Source: Axinella damicornis | Lineage: Eukaryota > Porifera > Demospongiae > Axinellida > Axinellidae | Length of the DNA: 64,000 nucleotides | Assembly: GCA_963931865.1 (NCBI GenBank) | Contig: OZ007509.1 | Span: 6,960,882-7,024,881, forward strand | Reading direction: 5' to 3' | Made by a program: the position numbers and the translations under genes | Shown here: piece after piece, positions 39,201-44,191 of the stretch | How positions within the stretch are numbered: position 1 is the first letter of the stretch | How the letters are laid out: each line of letters begins with the position of its first letter | Notes under the pieces: model-generated | The model's input: the letters and a program-made list of their open reading frames with translations, nothing else | Told to the model about the DNA's origin: nothing | The model's database searches: none

Positions 39201-42050
39201 CCAGGTGTTGGTGTTGAAGTGTTCTCTGGAAAATACGGTAGCCAGCCATGCACTCCAATCACCGAAGAGATTTTCCACTAGTAGCTCAAACCTCTAATAT
39301 GTTGCATTGTCTGTATGGCCATTCAGAAACGTGTATTCCATGACCACGTTTGTCAGTGAGATGCATAGTCATAGGCTATGTGTTCCACAAGTTATTGCTT
39401 GAACTAGAGGTGCTCAGCAGAGCACGTACCCCGTGCGCTACTTTGACTTGACATAGGTAGGCCTACCGCCAATTATTAATACAGCATGCACGATGAGATA
39501 GCTTGGCCTACCAATTTTTAAATACAGCGATGCCAGCATGCAGAATGAGATACTAGCAGTAATGTTAGAAACAGGGTGTGTGATGTATTTTCTACATAAA
39601 AATACGAGAACATGCTTGTTTCCTTGTACTTTTGTATGCTTCCAGCATCCCCCCATTACATCATAACGGATAAAGGTCTATAGTGTGCTTTAATTTCTGT
39701 GGTGATAATGATACTCTCATGACTGCAGGGGCAGGATGCACTCAGTCTAGATGAAGTTAAGCAAAAACTCCTCAAGGTTAGTTGCTTTAGGAGCTGGGTG
39801 AGGAGGGAGAGGGAAGGGGATTGCAGTACTCTGGGAACTGGGAGAGGGGAGGGCATTGCAGTACTGGTTGCTGGCAATACTGTACGAGCTAGGGGGAAGC
39901 TGGAGAGGGGAGGGGATTGTAGCACTCTAGCAACTGGTTGGAAGGGGGAGGAGAAGGCAGTAGTCTAGCAGATGGGTAGGAGTGTAAGGAGAGGAGTCCA
40001 GGAATCCATGGACATCTGGATCAAGGAGCTTGATTAGCAATTTGCTTACAAACACGGACACAAAGACTTTTGTGCTGCAGATAGTAAGTGACTTAAACAC
40101 GTGAGGCAGTCCATCAGTAACAACCTTGAACTGAAGGCGTGCCCACAACTGACTGAACAAGGCAATACCCCAACTATAACAGATGAGTACTGCAAAGCCC
40201 TCTCTCCACCTCCCGCCAGCTCCTAGAGTGCATGAATTTTTGGTTGCTACCCAAAATAATAATTAAATAGTCTAGCTGTGACTCTCCGTTTTGCATAATT
40301 GTGCAATTTTGGATGATCTGTTGTATTTGTTGCTGCTGTTTACTCAAGAACCTCCTATCCATAGCTTGATAGTGGCAAGCGTAGCAATGCACCTATGGCT
40401 GGCTTTCATGCTATAGTTACTCCTGGTCCACACACCTGCGTAGTAGTAATTTTGCATTCCTTTCATTCCTACAATTAGATGTCCAACCTCCCCAAGAAGA
40501 TGGAGAAGTTCAACAACTTTGTGACACACAGCTTCAGAGTGACTGATGACAGTGTGAGTGTCATTTAAACCAGAAACTAATCAGTTTAAGAAATACTAGC
40601 CTCATACTCAGGCCCCGCCCCGCCTGACAAAGGAAGGGCCTGGTATCTACTGTTTGTGCATGCATTTAATTTCCCAGGAATCTTGGGGAAATCATGGACT
40701 ACTGTGTACCACGACTTCAAGATCATGTACTACTGCTATATGGTCCATGCAGCTTTCCTGAGCAATGAGGGAGTTACGCTATACGGTCCGTGCAGCTTTC
40801 CAGAGTTTGACGATCGAGCGCTCTCCTATGACCTTCAGTGTCCTAAGTACTCCTGTACATGTCTCCAGGCAGAACAAGTAGCCTCCATTTTGGCCGTTTA
40901 CACAAAGTAAGATGATTTTCATGACCAAGCGTCTGTGTGCTACGAAGAATTACCATTCATCATGGACTGTGAGTTAGCGAGAGTTGCTAGCAATCCAGGG
41001 CGGTATAACGCTAGTTGTCGTGTCGTTCTGGTGCCATGGCTCGATCTATCTCGTTCTGGTAGAGAGTCATGTCATTGGCACGTGGCCATGTACCGTGCAT
41101 ATGCCGCTCCCCCTTCGTCTTCACCTAGATAATTACGTGCATGCACTAACAGTGGATACCAGGCCCTTTCTTTCTCAGGCGGGGCGGGGCGGGGCCTGGG
41201 TATGAGGCTAAAGGCTGGCTGAAAGCTGGCCATGGCTATTGTACCGTAGTGTTTGGCGGTGTTTGAAAGTCACCACAAAGGTACATCTATGTCCCCAGGG
41301 TACATGAGGCAACTGTGGTGTTCTTTCAATTTCAAACGCACCATACTCTCGCGAAAGAGCTCCCATGGGCGGTGAACTTCACAATCATGCTCGCCAAACA
41401 GGGGGGTGGGCACTCTTTCGAGTGTTTCCGCATTGAACCCCAAAAAGAGCACCCACCATTTCGCGTATGTGTCAGAGCCCTCCCAGCACATCTACATTGC
41501 TGGAGTCACTGGCTTTCACGAAATAATGCACTCCATTGTCTGTCACGAGGCTTAGCCTAGTGCAAGGGTGGCACTCATTCGAGTAAACTTTGACCCTATA
41601 CAGGAAGTGGAGAGTGGGTGCTCTTTCGAGGGTGCGTGCAATTGACAATACAGTCAAACCTCCGAACAAATTACACTTTGGGAACAATATAAATTCAAGT
41701 CTTTTGTCCTTTGTAGAGAGGTTGTCCTCTTCTTGGAGGTTCAAAATGTATTAGAACCATAGGCAAACCAATTATTTGGGACCTTGAAAAGCGTCCTTTG
41801 TAGAGAGGTTTATTATATTGTGTCCCTATCTCGGAGGGTCCACTATTGGAGGTTTGACTGTAATTGGCATGCACTACGATACAAGTCAGCTATACCATGG
41901 GTATGCAGTTGTATGTATTCCACAGGCTTTGCCCTCAGGAAAATCCCATACACCCTATATAGAAACCCATGCTACAACTATTACTTGTTTTACCCTCAGG
42001 CAAAGAAGCAATTATGGGAATTTGTGCAGAAGAACAGCCCAAGGAAGTAA
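7881..42050 (+). CDS. NPM1: Nucleophosmin (nucleoplasmin family histone chaperone), ~18 coding exons
   Basis: Nucleophosmin is a nucleolar histone chaperone and ribosome-biogenesis protein whose core domain forms pentamers. Joining exons in phase gives about 356 aa (human NPM1 is 294). Residues 1-117 form the core, including [15 protein letters not shown] and [13 protein letters not shown], which match the family's LGAxAKxxxxxV and GSGPVHI motifs. Acidic stretches follow at about 125-133 and 160-235, separated by Lys-rich linkers. Residues 300-356 form the C-terminal three-helix domain ([34 protein letters not shown]). CDS exons: 7881-7923, 8552-8646, 9090-9212, 9731-9782, 9919-9957, 14736-14783, 23627-23643 (weakest), 25624-25662, 27228-27249, 27502-27576, 29669-29766, 32282-32359, 33396-33440, 34801-34893, 35846-35875, 39729-39776, 40479-40553, 42000-42050. 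The start ATG sits in gccATGg. Introns are packed with MITEs and contain two other genes. An ATTAAA at 42058-42063 could be the poly(A) signal. Confidence 0.92.
8552..8646 (+). CDS. NPM1: NPM exon 2, core domain
   Basis: The acceptor is ttccttcatag and the donor cag|gtgact. It encodes 32 residues ending DKTLEIRQ, including an acidic loop ([11 protein letters not shown]). It enters in phase 1 and leaves in phase 0. Confidence 0.85.
8808..9043. repeat. (TG)n microsatellite in NPM intron 2
   Basis: Long TG runs with interspersed tgcg, just before the exon 3 acceptor. Confidence 0.95.
9090..9212 (+). CDS. NPM1: NPM exon 3, core domain
   Basis: 41 codons in phase 0, starting [17 protein letters not shown]. 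This is the most family-specific part of the core. It lies between a (TG)n tract upstream and a G-rich minisatellite downstream. Confidence 0.92.
9236..9431. repeat. G-rich minisatellite in NPM intron 3
   Basis: About eight units of ggagggcagaggggtgggca, starting 25 bp after the exon 3 donor. Dense GGG runs could form G-quadruplexes in the transcript. Confidence 0.9.
9731..9782 (+). CDS. NPM1: NPM exon 4, core domain
   Basis: Encodes [17 protein letters not shown] plus one base, equivalent to the family's PPVVLRL strand. The acceptor is ctcccaacag and the donor g|gtatgt. Confidence 0.9.
9919..9957 (+). CDS. NPM1: NPM exon 5, end of core domain
   Basis: Encodes [13 protein letters not shown], almost identical to the conserved GSGPVHI motif that closes the nucleoplasmin core. 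It enters and leaves in phase 1. A 4.8-kb intron follows and contains the tandem MITE array. Confidence 0.93.
10150..10475. repeat. Degenerate repeat with 'ccctgggatactctgacag' units
   Basis: Units of cctaaccccctgggatactc and ctgtcagagtatcccag occur in both orientations. The same family recurs at 13800-14040, 44850-45070 and 46230-46370. Confidence 0.7.
10691..13555. repeat. Head-to-tail array of five MITE-like units
   Basis: Units end at about 11390, 11910, 12433, 12962 and 13555. Each runs from cactcctggtaggggaaaaa (absent in the fifth) to ggctaccaggagtgcggttg, so each is bounded by the inverted 12-mer cactcctggtag/ctaccaggagtg. All share the inner block gattctgactacaccgccgt. Open frames on the minus strand recur in every unit but are broken differently in each, so I do not call a gene. 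Confidence 0.85.
13780..14050. repeat. Poly-G tract and second block of 'ccctgggatactctgaca' repeats
   Basis: A run of about 20 G is followed by three units carrying gggatactctgacaaaggg-type sequence, as at 10150-10475. Confidence 0.65.
14058..14527. mobile_element. Possible MITE with ends gagcctgagcgagccccac
   Basis: The left end gagcctgagcgagccccac and the right gctcaggctcgccccac are inverted. A relative with ends gagcgagccccag and gctcaggctcgccct lies at about 50512-51005. One end alone occurs at 26891. Confidence 0.5.
14640..14727. repeat. (CA)n microsatellite
   Basis: A CA run ending eight bases before the NPM exon 6 acceptor. Confidence 0.95.
14736..14783 (+). CDS. NPM1: NPM exon 6, first acidic tract
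   Basis: Encodes [16 protein letters not shown] in the frame required by exon 5 (phase 1 in and out). The acceptor is at the end of a (CA)n run and the donor is gaag|gtaata. It corresponds to the acidic stretch directly after the core. Confidence 0.82.
14820..15060. repeat. 18-bp tandem repeat
   Basis: About eleven units of ctaagtctcattcccagg, starting about 35 bp after NPM exon 6. Confidence 0.95.
15121..15233. repeat. 38-bp tandem triplication
   Basis: Three near-identical units carrying cacagtcctgtacgtgctaa. Confidence 0.9.
15270..15890. mobile_element. TA-flanked MITE, TIR cagtagcggtcaatataaag
   Basis: Both ends carry cagtagcggtcaatataaag (right inverted, one small difference), with TA on each side. 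The TIR start is shared with the element at 30476-31657 (cagtagcagtcaataaaaag), so the two form one superfamily, probably Tc1/mariner-like. Confidence 0.85.
15933..16628 (-). CDS. Secreted/GPI-anchored Cys-rich protein, single domain (unrecognised family)
   Basis: About 231 aa on one coding exon. The paired ATGs at 16628 and 16625 lie just after a strong minus-strand acceptor (cttctcttgcag, exon from 16637), so a 5' untranslated exon probably exists upstream. A signal peptide ([20 protein letters not shown]) is followed by a Cys-rich ectodomain with several N-glycosylation sequons (NFS, NAT, NCS, NGS, NFT). A C-terminal hydrophobic stretch ([21 protein letters not shown]) with no charged tail suggests a GPI signal or membrane anchor. 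Landmarks are [26 protein letters not shown] and PGSC. The same landmarks occur in the protein at 55428-56573. It lies antisense within a nucleophosmin intron. I do not recognise the family and assign no function. Confidence 0.8.
   Translation of the reverse strand: MMKTLPIFLVAMVTCFSLAQGFSELLQKRQGGISFGRCSTQEFLNFSMTALTPECRAALFTIQSDITVDSRLSALNPDHVDSYVTLCAPACGQRIVDFIIQCGGDAQFGINFCTQREDGMLCYGASVAAINATNRAVAECLPATSACNANCSTKLQNFRDNLGCCANSFYNGSTLQPENFTAHTLWSSCQVPIPGSCESTLRGGGTALTVSVVRSILTVCVSLLPMILLAM
16870..17010. repeat. Direct duplication of about 60 bp
   Basis: cagattgtagtacatgtaca...tttagtctcatgtct occurs twice in a row. Confidence 0.9.
17035..17414. mobile_element. TAGCCTCG-family MITE
   Basis: Ends tagcctcgttcccaggcc and ggcctaggaacgaggcta. 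No clear target duplication. A solo right end (tctgggaacgaggcta) lies at about 21180-21195. Confidence 0.75.
17637..17756. repeat. Hairpin, about 55-bp arms
   Basis: ttaccgagtactgggaaata...tgttgc pairs with gcaaca...tttcccagtacacggtaa around a central gcacgagtgc. Confidence 0.8.
18278..18557. mobile_element. MITE-like AT-rich element with 'gataatcg' ends
   Basis: The ends aggactgtgataatcg and cgagataattttgtccg are roughly inverted, with more tatcgtgata motifs inside. Confidence 0.45.
18558..18784 (+). repeat. Target repeat of the hAT insertion, left part
   Basis: Starts caggagcccata and ends in the hAT target ccttccat. It continues after the transposon at 21026 to about 21096 (gatggaaccctaacaag, ggtagtttgacc). 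An uninterrupted copy lies at 22391-22683. Confidence 0.75.
18785..21017 (-). mobile_element. Complete hAT DNA transposon with 8-bp target duplication
   Basis: The ends are tagggacaggccaattatgc (left) and, read inward from the right end, tagggacacacatattatgc; 16 of 20 positions match. The 8-bp duplication ccttccat lies at 18777-18784 and 21018-21025 without mismatch. CCCATTATTC motifs recur near the ends. The single gene runs 20635 to 18947. Confidence 0.93.
18947..20635 (-). CDS. hAT-family transposase, intact
   Basis: 562 aa, uninterrupted. A short zinc finger (Cys24, Cys27, His41, His47; [14 protein letters not shown]) resembles the CGGBP1/BED-type DNA-binding fingers of hAT proteins. The RNase-H-like core shows Asp158 in [11 protein letters not shown], Asp223 in [19 protein letters not shown] at 247-254 and RWWSKWEIM. 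The C-terminal dimerisation segment [18 protein letters not shown] carries the third acidic residue. It sits inside a complete element with TIRs and target duplication, and a possible AATAAA signal lies about 80 bp past the stop (18862-18867, minus). All parts look functional; activity is inference. Confidence 0.95.
   Translation of the reverse strand: MSPAQRVTEFPGEHLTVSAGKLFCSACRECLVLKRSVIASHVKSSKHAEAKKQRLQKEARERDLALSLRAHDAQTRRTGVTLPDEHNVYRVKVVKAFMQAGIPLAKLDCPGLRDLLQDHGYRLTDTRHMFDLVPFVLQEERSRLRAEVQGKCVSVIFDGTTRLGEVLAVVVRFISEWNVHQCLVRLKFPMKSMCGDELARELISVLSVTLGVESHSLLGAMRDGASVNGAAIRVLTVMYPKLLDIRCLSHTLDLVGDRFKAPTLNLFMTLWISLFAHSSKVKALWKETTGRAMPTYSKTRWWSKWEIMSRVLVQFGDVQPFLHHNSDVSPATHSKLLDLLSNPQQLIALKLELASVVDVGVHFVKATYDLEGDGVLVLKCYEHILKIRAAIQSAYYPNVQAITRQEFPSNTALQQQWYAYAIACVQPGLDYFQSKLGNDSRNPMAAFKAARLFCPSKVKELKPSARDVEGCLDGLKAELPTYLALATDVDPSVDSLEWWKSHRESDGLSNWLSAAQKLFLIQPSSASSERVFSILKRSFGDQQNNSLEDYVEATVMSQFNKH
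21345..21640. repeat. Minisatellite, 'caagtccacaagaccagg' units
   Basis: About fifteen units alternating caagtccacaagaccaggca and caagtcaacaagaacaggca. The translated Gln/Asp/Ser-rich open frames are a by-product of the repeat. Confidence 0.9.
22391..22683 (+). repeat. Unfilled copy of the repeat that received the hAT
   Basis: Runs caggagcccatagtggg to tgtggtagtttgacac and matches 18558-18784 joined to 21026-21096. It passes through gtagcccttcccta, the unoccupied insertion site, without interruption. Confidence 0.75.
23172..23548. repeat. Minisatellite, 'ttgattggtccctga' units
   Basis: About twenty-five units of ttgattggtccctgattgat type, ending about 80 bp before the candidate NPM microexon. 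Confidence 0.93.
23627..23643 (+). CDS. NPM1: Candidate 17-nt NPM microexon
   Basis: Exon 6 ends in phase 1 and the exon at 25624 must start in phase 0, so a connecting exon is needed. This segment follows a pyrimidine-rich acceptor (cttcctcctaaccag) and precedes gag|gtacgg. It reads EASSPE and restores phase exactly. The donor is weak and the exon is tiny, so another exon in this 10.8-kb interval could be the real one. Confidence 0.4.
23718..24272. mobile_element. TAGCCTCG-family MITE
   Basis: Ends tagccttgttctcaggct and agcctgggaacgaggcta, with inner arms around 'cgcatgcgcacgggggcg' and 'cgccgcgcgcacaagggg'. Confidence 0.75.
24384..24539. mobile_element. Hairpin element with aaggtggcagatacccctt arms
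   Basis: aaggtggcagatacccctt at the left pairs with the complement ending at 24539. The left arm is present twice as a direct repeat. Confidence 0.85.
24538..24616. mobile_element. Hairpin element with ggtagcattatacttttacc arms, copy 1
   Basis: Folds on gtcgggccccgac. The terminal 'tataatgctacc' on the right is missing, so it is shorter than the copy at 25417-25508. Confidence 0.8.
24627..25420. mobile_element. MITE with ends taccgtagttgc, containing another MITE
   Basis: Left taccgtagttgccgattatt and right (inverted) taccgtactagttgc. Inner arms share tttcgcggt-type motifs. The element at 24773-25183 lies inside it. Confidence 0.65.
24773..25183. mobile_element. Nested hAT-type MITE, TIR caggagcttatgagcggcga
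   Basis: Near-perfect TIRs of about 33 bp (caggagcttatgagcggcga...ctccttcgcgg on one side, complement on the other). The flanks acacgtg (24766-24772) and acacatg (25184-25190) suggest a 7-8 bp target duplication. Confidence 0.75.
25417..25508. mobile_element. Hairpin element with ggtagcattatacttttacc arms, copy 2
   Basis: Complete, almost perfect palindrome of about 92 bp centred on gtcggggccccgac. Confidence 0.9.
25624..25662 (+). CDS. NPM1: NPM exon 8, basic linker
   Basis: Encodes [13 protein letters not shown] in phase 0, resembling the GKRSAPGGGSK nuclear-localisation region of vertebrate NPM1. The acceptor is cccctttcag and the donor aag|gtcagc. Confidence 0.8.
25711..25762. repeat. 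(TG)n microsatellite
   Basis: Uninterrupted TG run in the intron after NPM exon 8. Confidence 0.97.
25933..26010 (+). pseudogene. Possible BED zinc-finger fragment
   Basis: The frame reads [16 protein letters not shown], like the aromatic-rich start of BED fingers in hAT proteins (W..F.K...KVVC..C). The Cys residues that should follow are missing. A remnant at best. Confidence 0.3.
26008..26614. mobile_element. Inverted-repeat element, about 90-bp arms
   Basis: aagggcgcatcgagcagctg...gctgagtgttact at the left pairs with agtaacactcagc...ctcgatgcgccctt at the right. A zinc-finger-like fragment borders it on the left. Confidence 0.7.
27027..27220. repeat. (CA)n microsatellite with CG-rich interruptions
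   Basis: CA runs broken by acgcgcgc. It ends seven bases before NPM exon 9. Confidence 0.95.
27228..27249 (+). CDS. NPM1: NPM exon 9 (22 nt)
   Basis: Encodes VAKLTKE plus one base. It converts phase 0 to the phase 1 needed by the next exon. The acceptor (cctctag) lies just after a long (CA)n tract and the donor is gaag|gttaga. Confidence 0.75.
27322..27495. repeat. Polypyrimidine stretch
   Basis: Nearly pure C/T over about 170 bp leading to the NPM exon 10 acceptor. Confidence 0.9.
27502..27576 (+). CDS. NPM1: NPM exon 10, acidic tract
   Basis: 25 codons starting [15 protein letters not shown] and ending VELDK, with one base left over. A long polypyrimidine region precedes the cctcccaacag acceptor. 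Confidence 0.88.
27786..27900. repeat. Hairpin with ctgccagctgctgtggttta arms
   Basis: About 50-bp arms around gagccgaggcttc. Its right arm is the target site of the 27901-28482 element. Confidence 0.85.
27901..28482. mobile_element. Giant hairpin MITE of the TAGCCTCG family with 9-bp duplication
   Basis: Almost the entire 582 bp is one inverted repeat, about 290 bp per arm, centred near 28197. Ends are tagcctcgttcccaggcct and its complement. The duplication agctggcag sits at 27892-27900 and 28483-28491. Confidence 0.92.
28604..29183. mobile_element. TIR element with (ggaac)n inside both ends
   Basis: ggatgcaggaaaacccagaa, cggtcaggaacggaacgg and ccggaagtaa recur inverted at the right end. 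The flanks both carry ggtagttatacgac, offset by a few bases. Confidence 0.8.
29357..29520. mobile_element. Internally deleted copy of the 10691-13555 array unit
   Basis: cactcctggtaggggaaaat to ctaccaggagggcggttgcc in about 155 bp, missing the middle block. A further end fragment lies at about 61540-61580. Confidence 0.75.
29669..29766 (+). CDS. NPM1: NPM exon 11, acidic tract
   Basis: 33 codons, beginning [10 protein letters not shown] and then almost entirely Glu/Asp/Ser. It enters in phase 1, leaves in phase 0, and has donor gaagag|gtaatg. Confidence 0.9.
29915..30345 (-). mobile_element. Diverged copy of the piggyBac-type MITE
   Basis: Follows the 47678 copy in the same orientation (gtgagactttcagcttcgtg, ggcaatgtcctttgg, ggcctccatttccag), with many differences and no clear TTAA. 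Confidence 0.7.
30476..31657. mobile_element. MITE with an inverted copy of itself inserted at TA
   Basis: The TIR cagtagcagtcaataaaaag occurs four times: inward from 30478, 30679, 31266 and 31655. The inner element (30677-31268) is the reverse complement of the outer one (30476-30676 joined to 31269-31657). The outer element reads gcgtatagtTA, then the inner element, then TAaggcc; the inner element contains the uninterrupted gcgtatagttaaggcc (inverted). Open frames on both strands are only arms of this structure. Confidence 0.93.
31777..32164. mobile_element. TAGCCTCG-family MITE with 9-bp duplication
   Basis: Ends tagcctcgttcccaggcccg and gggcctgggaatgaggcta. attcagacc is present at 31768-31776 and 32165-32173. 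Confidence 0.92.
32170..32275. repeat. (CA)n and poly-C before NPM exon 12
   Basis: CA runs around a stretch of about 22 C. Confidence 0.9.
32282..32359 (+). CDS. NPM1: NPM exon 12, acidic to basic transition
   Basis: 26 codons in phase 0: a Glu-rich run followed by [10 protein letters not shown]. The acceptor is cttcccag, after a (CA)n and poly-C stretch. Confidence 0.9.
32640..33390. other. NPM intron sequence without recognisable feature except poly-G
   Basis: A (TG)n tract at 32655-32695, an imperfect inverted repeat around cagttatggctacaacc (about 32735 and 32910), and about 18 G at 33277. Confidence 0.5.
33396..33440 (+). CDS. NPM1: NPM exon 13
   Basis: 15 codons in phase 0, [15 protein letters not shown], with acceptor gttttgcag and donor ggg|gtgagt. 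Basic linker. Confidence 0.82.
34801..34893 (+). CDS. NPM1: NPM exon 14, basic Ser/Pro linker
   Basis: 31 codons in phase 0, beginning [15 protein letters not shown]. The TP and SP sites are of the kind phosphorylated in vertebrate NPM1 linkers. Donor is act|gtaagt. Confidence 0.85.
35075..35586. mobile_element. TIR element with taacgcgggggaaggcctgg arms
   Basis: About 80-bp inverted arms including catcacgtgcaagtgacgta and tgcatatggaggagtggcac (imperfect). It may be a distant member of the 'aggcctgg' families. Confidence 0.75.
35846..35875 (+). CDS. NPM1: NPM exon 15 (30 nt)
   Basis: Ten codons, [10 protein letters not shown], in phase 0 with acceptor atcctttcag and consensus donor aag|gtaagt. 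A nuclear-localisation-like basic segment. Confidence 0.82.
36655..37212. mobile_element. TAGCCTCG-family MITE
   Basis: Ends tagcctcattcccaggctct and agagcctgggaatgaggcta, with inner arms around 'gagcctggtaacattggggg' and 'cccccctaatgttaccaggt'. No target duplication seen. Confidence 0.85.
37213..38230. other. NPM intron, no gene recognised
   Basis: A fragment of the 'accccgtgc' repeat end (gcaagggtagagtgatt) at about 37563, and a short direct repeat ggctgtaccggtaatct at 37971 and 38001. Confidence 0.5.
38225..38440. repeat. Polypyrimidine tract with poly-C
   Basis: About 200 bp of nearly pure C/T including a run of about 22 C. Confidence 0.9.
38532..38561 (+). CDS. Candidate alternative terminal exon of NPM
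   Basis: After gtgttgtgttcttcag the phase-0 frame reads MRKHGKKSH and TGA. Joined to exon 15 it would give an isoform without the C-terminal three-helix domain. There is no transcript evidence and no AATAAA is seen nearby. Confidence 0.2.
   Translation: MRKHGKKSH
39404..39640. repeat. Dispersed repeat ('accccgtgc' family), copy 3, truncated
   Basis: actagaggtgctcagcagag and cacgtaccccgtgc match the left end at 3497. The right end is missing. Confidence 0.7.
39729..39776 (+). CDS. NPM1: NPM exon 16, C-terminal domain helix 1
   Basis: 16 codons, [16 protein letters not shown]. This aligns with SVEDIKAKMQ, helix 1 of the human C-terminal three-helix domain. Acceptor is gactgcag. Confidence 0.92.
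40479..40553 (+). CDS. NPM1: NPM exon 17, C-terminal domain helix 2
   Basis: 25 codons with [12 protein letters not shown] and SFRVTDDS, matching LPKVEAKFINYV and CFRMTD of human NPM1. Phase 0 in and out, donor agt|gtgagt. Confidence 0.95.
40597..41210. mobile_element. TAGCCTCG-family MITE
   Basis: Ends tagcctcatactcaggcccc and gggcctgggtatgaggcta, with gggcctggtatctactgttt-like arms. No target duplication detected. Confidence 0.85.
41651..41860. mobile_element. pogo/Tc1-type MITE, 210 bp
   Basis: TIR cagtcaaacctcc at both ends (right inverted), each flanked by TA. Inner arms share tcctttgtagagaggtt. A diverged partial copy lies at 48665-48790. Confidence 0.88.
42000..42050 (+). CDS. NPM1: NPM exon 18, helix 3 and stop
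   Basis: Encodes [16 protein letters not shown] and TAA. It matches the last helix (QDLWQWRKSL in human) but keeps only one of the two tryptophans. Acceptor is taccctcag. Confidence 0.93.
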   Translation, partial: AKKQLWEFVQKNSPRK

Positions 42051-42219
42051 TGGATTGGATTAAACTCTCACTTGCACTTTCTAGGCCGCTCCTTACAGCA
42101 ATCACTGATGTTTTGTACATTTTTGTTTGATACACAATGTGACAGAAATCAAAGTTCCTAGTTTGCTCTATTCTTTGGAGGTCACATTAATTTAGCCTAC
42201 ATGTATGGGTCCCTTGAGC

Positions 42220-42276
42220 TAGCCTCGCTCCCAGGTGGGCCGAGCTCGTTCCCAGGCCCACCCGGGAACGAGGCTA
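42220..42276. mobile_element. Short TAGCCTCG element, 57 bp
   Basis: tagcctcgctcccaggtggg to cacccgggaacgaggcta. Flanks cccttgagc and cccttgata agree in 7 of 9 positions. Confidence 0.75.
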
Positions 42277-42677
42277 CCCTTGATAATTGAGGTGCTGCTA
42301 TCAAAAAGGAGAGTAAAACGTTTCCGGGTGGAAGTTGAAATTAGACTAGTAAACGACTGTACATTGACTCACGTTCAGCGGCTGCAAGCAGAAATCACGC
42401 AGGTATCTTCGTACAAGCGCGTGTAAACATCGTATTTTAAATTCACAGTACAATTATTTCTCAACGCCCGTATATCTCTGGAAACTAGAAAATGTTTTAA
42501 TCCCATTTTTGACCGGAGGCCTTCAATTATAAGGGCTGGGTCTAACTATAAGGCTAATGGTGGTGTAAAGTAATGAGTGGAGTCCAGTGCATGTCCCTCT
42601 CTTGACGATAGCTGTAGTTTGCATCAGCTGGATGTGTATACTGTAGTACTATAGTACTTACCACACCCTGCACTTAA

Positions 42678-43279
42678 CCCTTTAACCACCGAATTCTTCC
42701 CACCAAGACAACACATTTTCATGCATTCAGCGCACACCACTTTCGTAGGTACTCCTCTCCCACAGCATTCGCTCCTCAGCGGCCAAACTTGGTGGGGCCC
42801 ACACACATGGAGAGACCCCTCTGGCAATACCGTTAATGATATTCATGACCCCCCACAAGGCCAGCAATCGGAGGTCAAAGGTGGATGTCAGCCGGATTTT
42901 CGCCCAGCATTTCCCTAAACTCGGGCCAGATCTGACTGATGGCACACCTTACACCACCAATTTGCAGGTTTTCTTGAGGCCCTGGGTGGGGTCTATGAAT
43001 ATCATTAGAATCAAAAATTCTCGGGTCAATGAATCTCATTAAAATCAAAAAACGCCCATGACAGGCCGAAGGGGGGGCTGCCGCCCCCCCTTCGAAACCC
43101 CCCCGCTTGTACGTTTAGTGGGGGAGGCGCGCCGAAATCTGACCAAATTTTTGAGTTCGTGCCTTAAAGTCGTCCCTAGGCCCTCTGAAGACTTTTTGGC
43201 CTCTTTTTGGACTGGCGAGAAGCCCTACAAGTGCATAGGGTCTAAATGACGCCTATAGACGTCATTGGGGCTTAAAGGG
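42678..43279. mobile_element. TTAA-flanked piggyBac-type MITE, 602 bp
   Basis: Between TTAA 42674-42677 and 43280-43283. Ends ccctttaaccacc and, inverted, ccctttaagcccc. A different interior from the 504-bp family. Confidence 0.75.
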
Positions 43280-43699
43280 TTAAATGGTATCAATGTACGT
43301 ATAGTCTGGGCGCTTGTTTGGTAACTCAATGCCCATACAGACTGCACAAAGTCATGCACAAGAAAATTAATATTACCAGATATGGAGGCCAACACAAGAA
43401 GAATGTATTATATATAAAACATACACACTCAGAGATGTAATTATATTGCTATATAGATCTCATATGCTACATAACTGTCTGCATGTGCATGGGGCTCACT
43501 CAGCTGTCATTCCCCTAGCTGGATGAATCATTATATAGCAGTGAGGAGAGAAGCCATGCATGTATGCCTGATCCGTTCATTATGTCATGTACAGTTCAGC
43601 ACTCATGTATGTATACTTGCCACTTTAAATTTATGCCGATTCTCAGTATTCTATATATAGACCTTCACGCCAAGTTCACGGTCACAATCCTGTTCATGT

Positions 43700-43922
43700 C
43701 AAAGGGAACAATCATGCATTGAGCATTCGACATAGCACAAAGGAAAAGGTACATGGGACGTTTTGGCCAAAGAGCCTTAATTCATCAGCTATAGCTGCCA
43801 TATATGGCAGCTACATGTATAGCTTGATAGTTGTGCCATAGCTAATGAAGGCTCTTGGGCTGCATGAAACGTCCTATGTACCTTTTCCTTTGTGAACGCT
43901 CAATGATTGTTCCCCTTTGATA
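43700..43922. mobile_element. Hairpin element with 'cacaaaggaaaaggtacatg' arms
   Basis: About 90-bp inverted arms (ggaacaatcatgcattgagc...gacgtttt and complement) centred on atatatggcag. It lies beyond the 3' end of the dehydrogenase gene. Confidence 0.8.
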
Positions 43923-44043
43923 TTGCAATACATAGCAATGAGCCTGTACGACACTAATCCTGTTCATGTTAAAAATATAATTATACACAATTCCTTCTGG
44001 CAGCCTACACAAAACAAATCTATATAATGGCATACACATTGTA

Positions 44044-44191
44044 CTACAGTTTGGCTTTACTCTGTTCCACCTTTTCACCCGGTAATCTGACAAAGTAGTC
44101 AATTCCCCTTTTCTCAGTCACAGTCATGACTGCTCCGACCTTCGAGGTGTCCAAGATTAACTCAAGAATGCCCATGGCTACCTTGTCAGTG
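44044..44191 (-). CDS. HPGD: HPGD-like exon 7 (C-terminus and stop)
   Basis: The two-base carry-over plus this exon gives STDKVAMGILELILDTSKVG, then AVMTVTEKRGIDYF and a Lys-rich tail to TAG. It aligns with [22 protein letters not shown] of human HPGD. Acceptor is cttctacccag. Confidence 0.9.
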
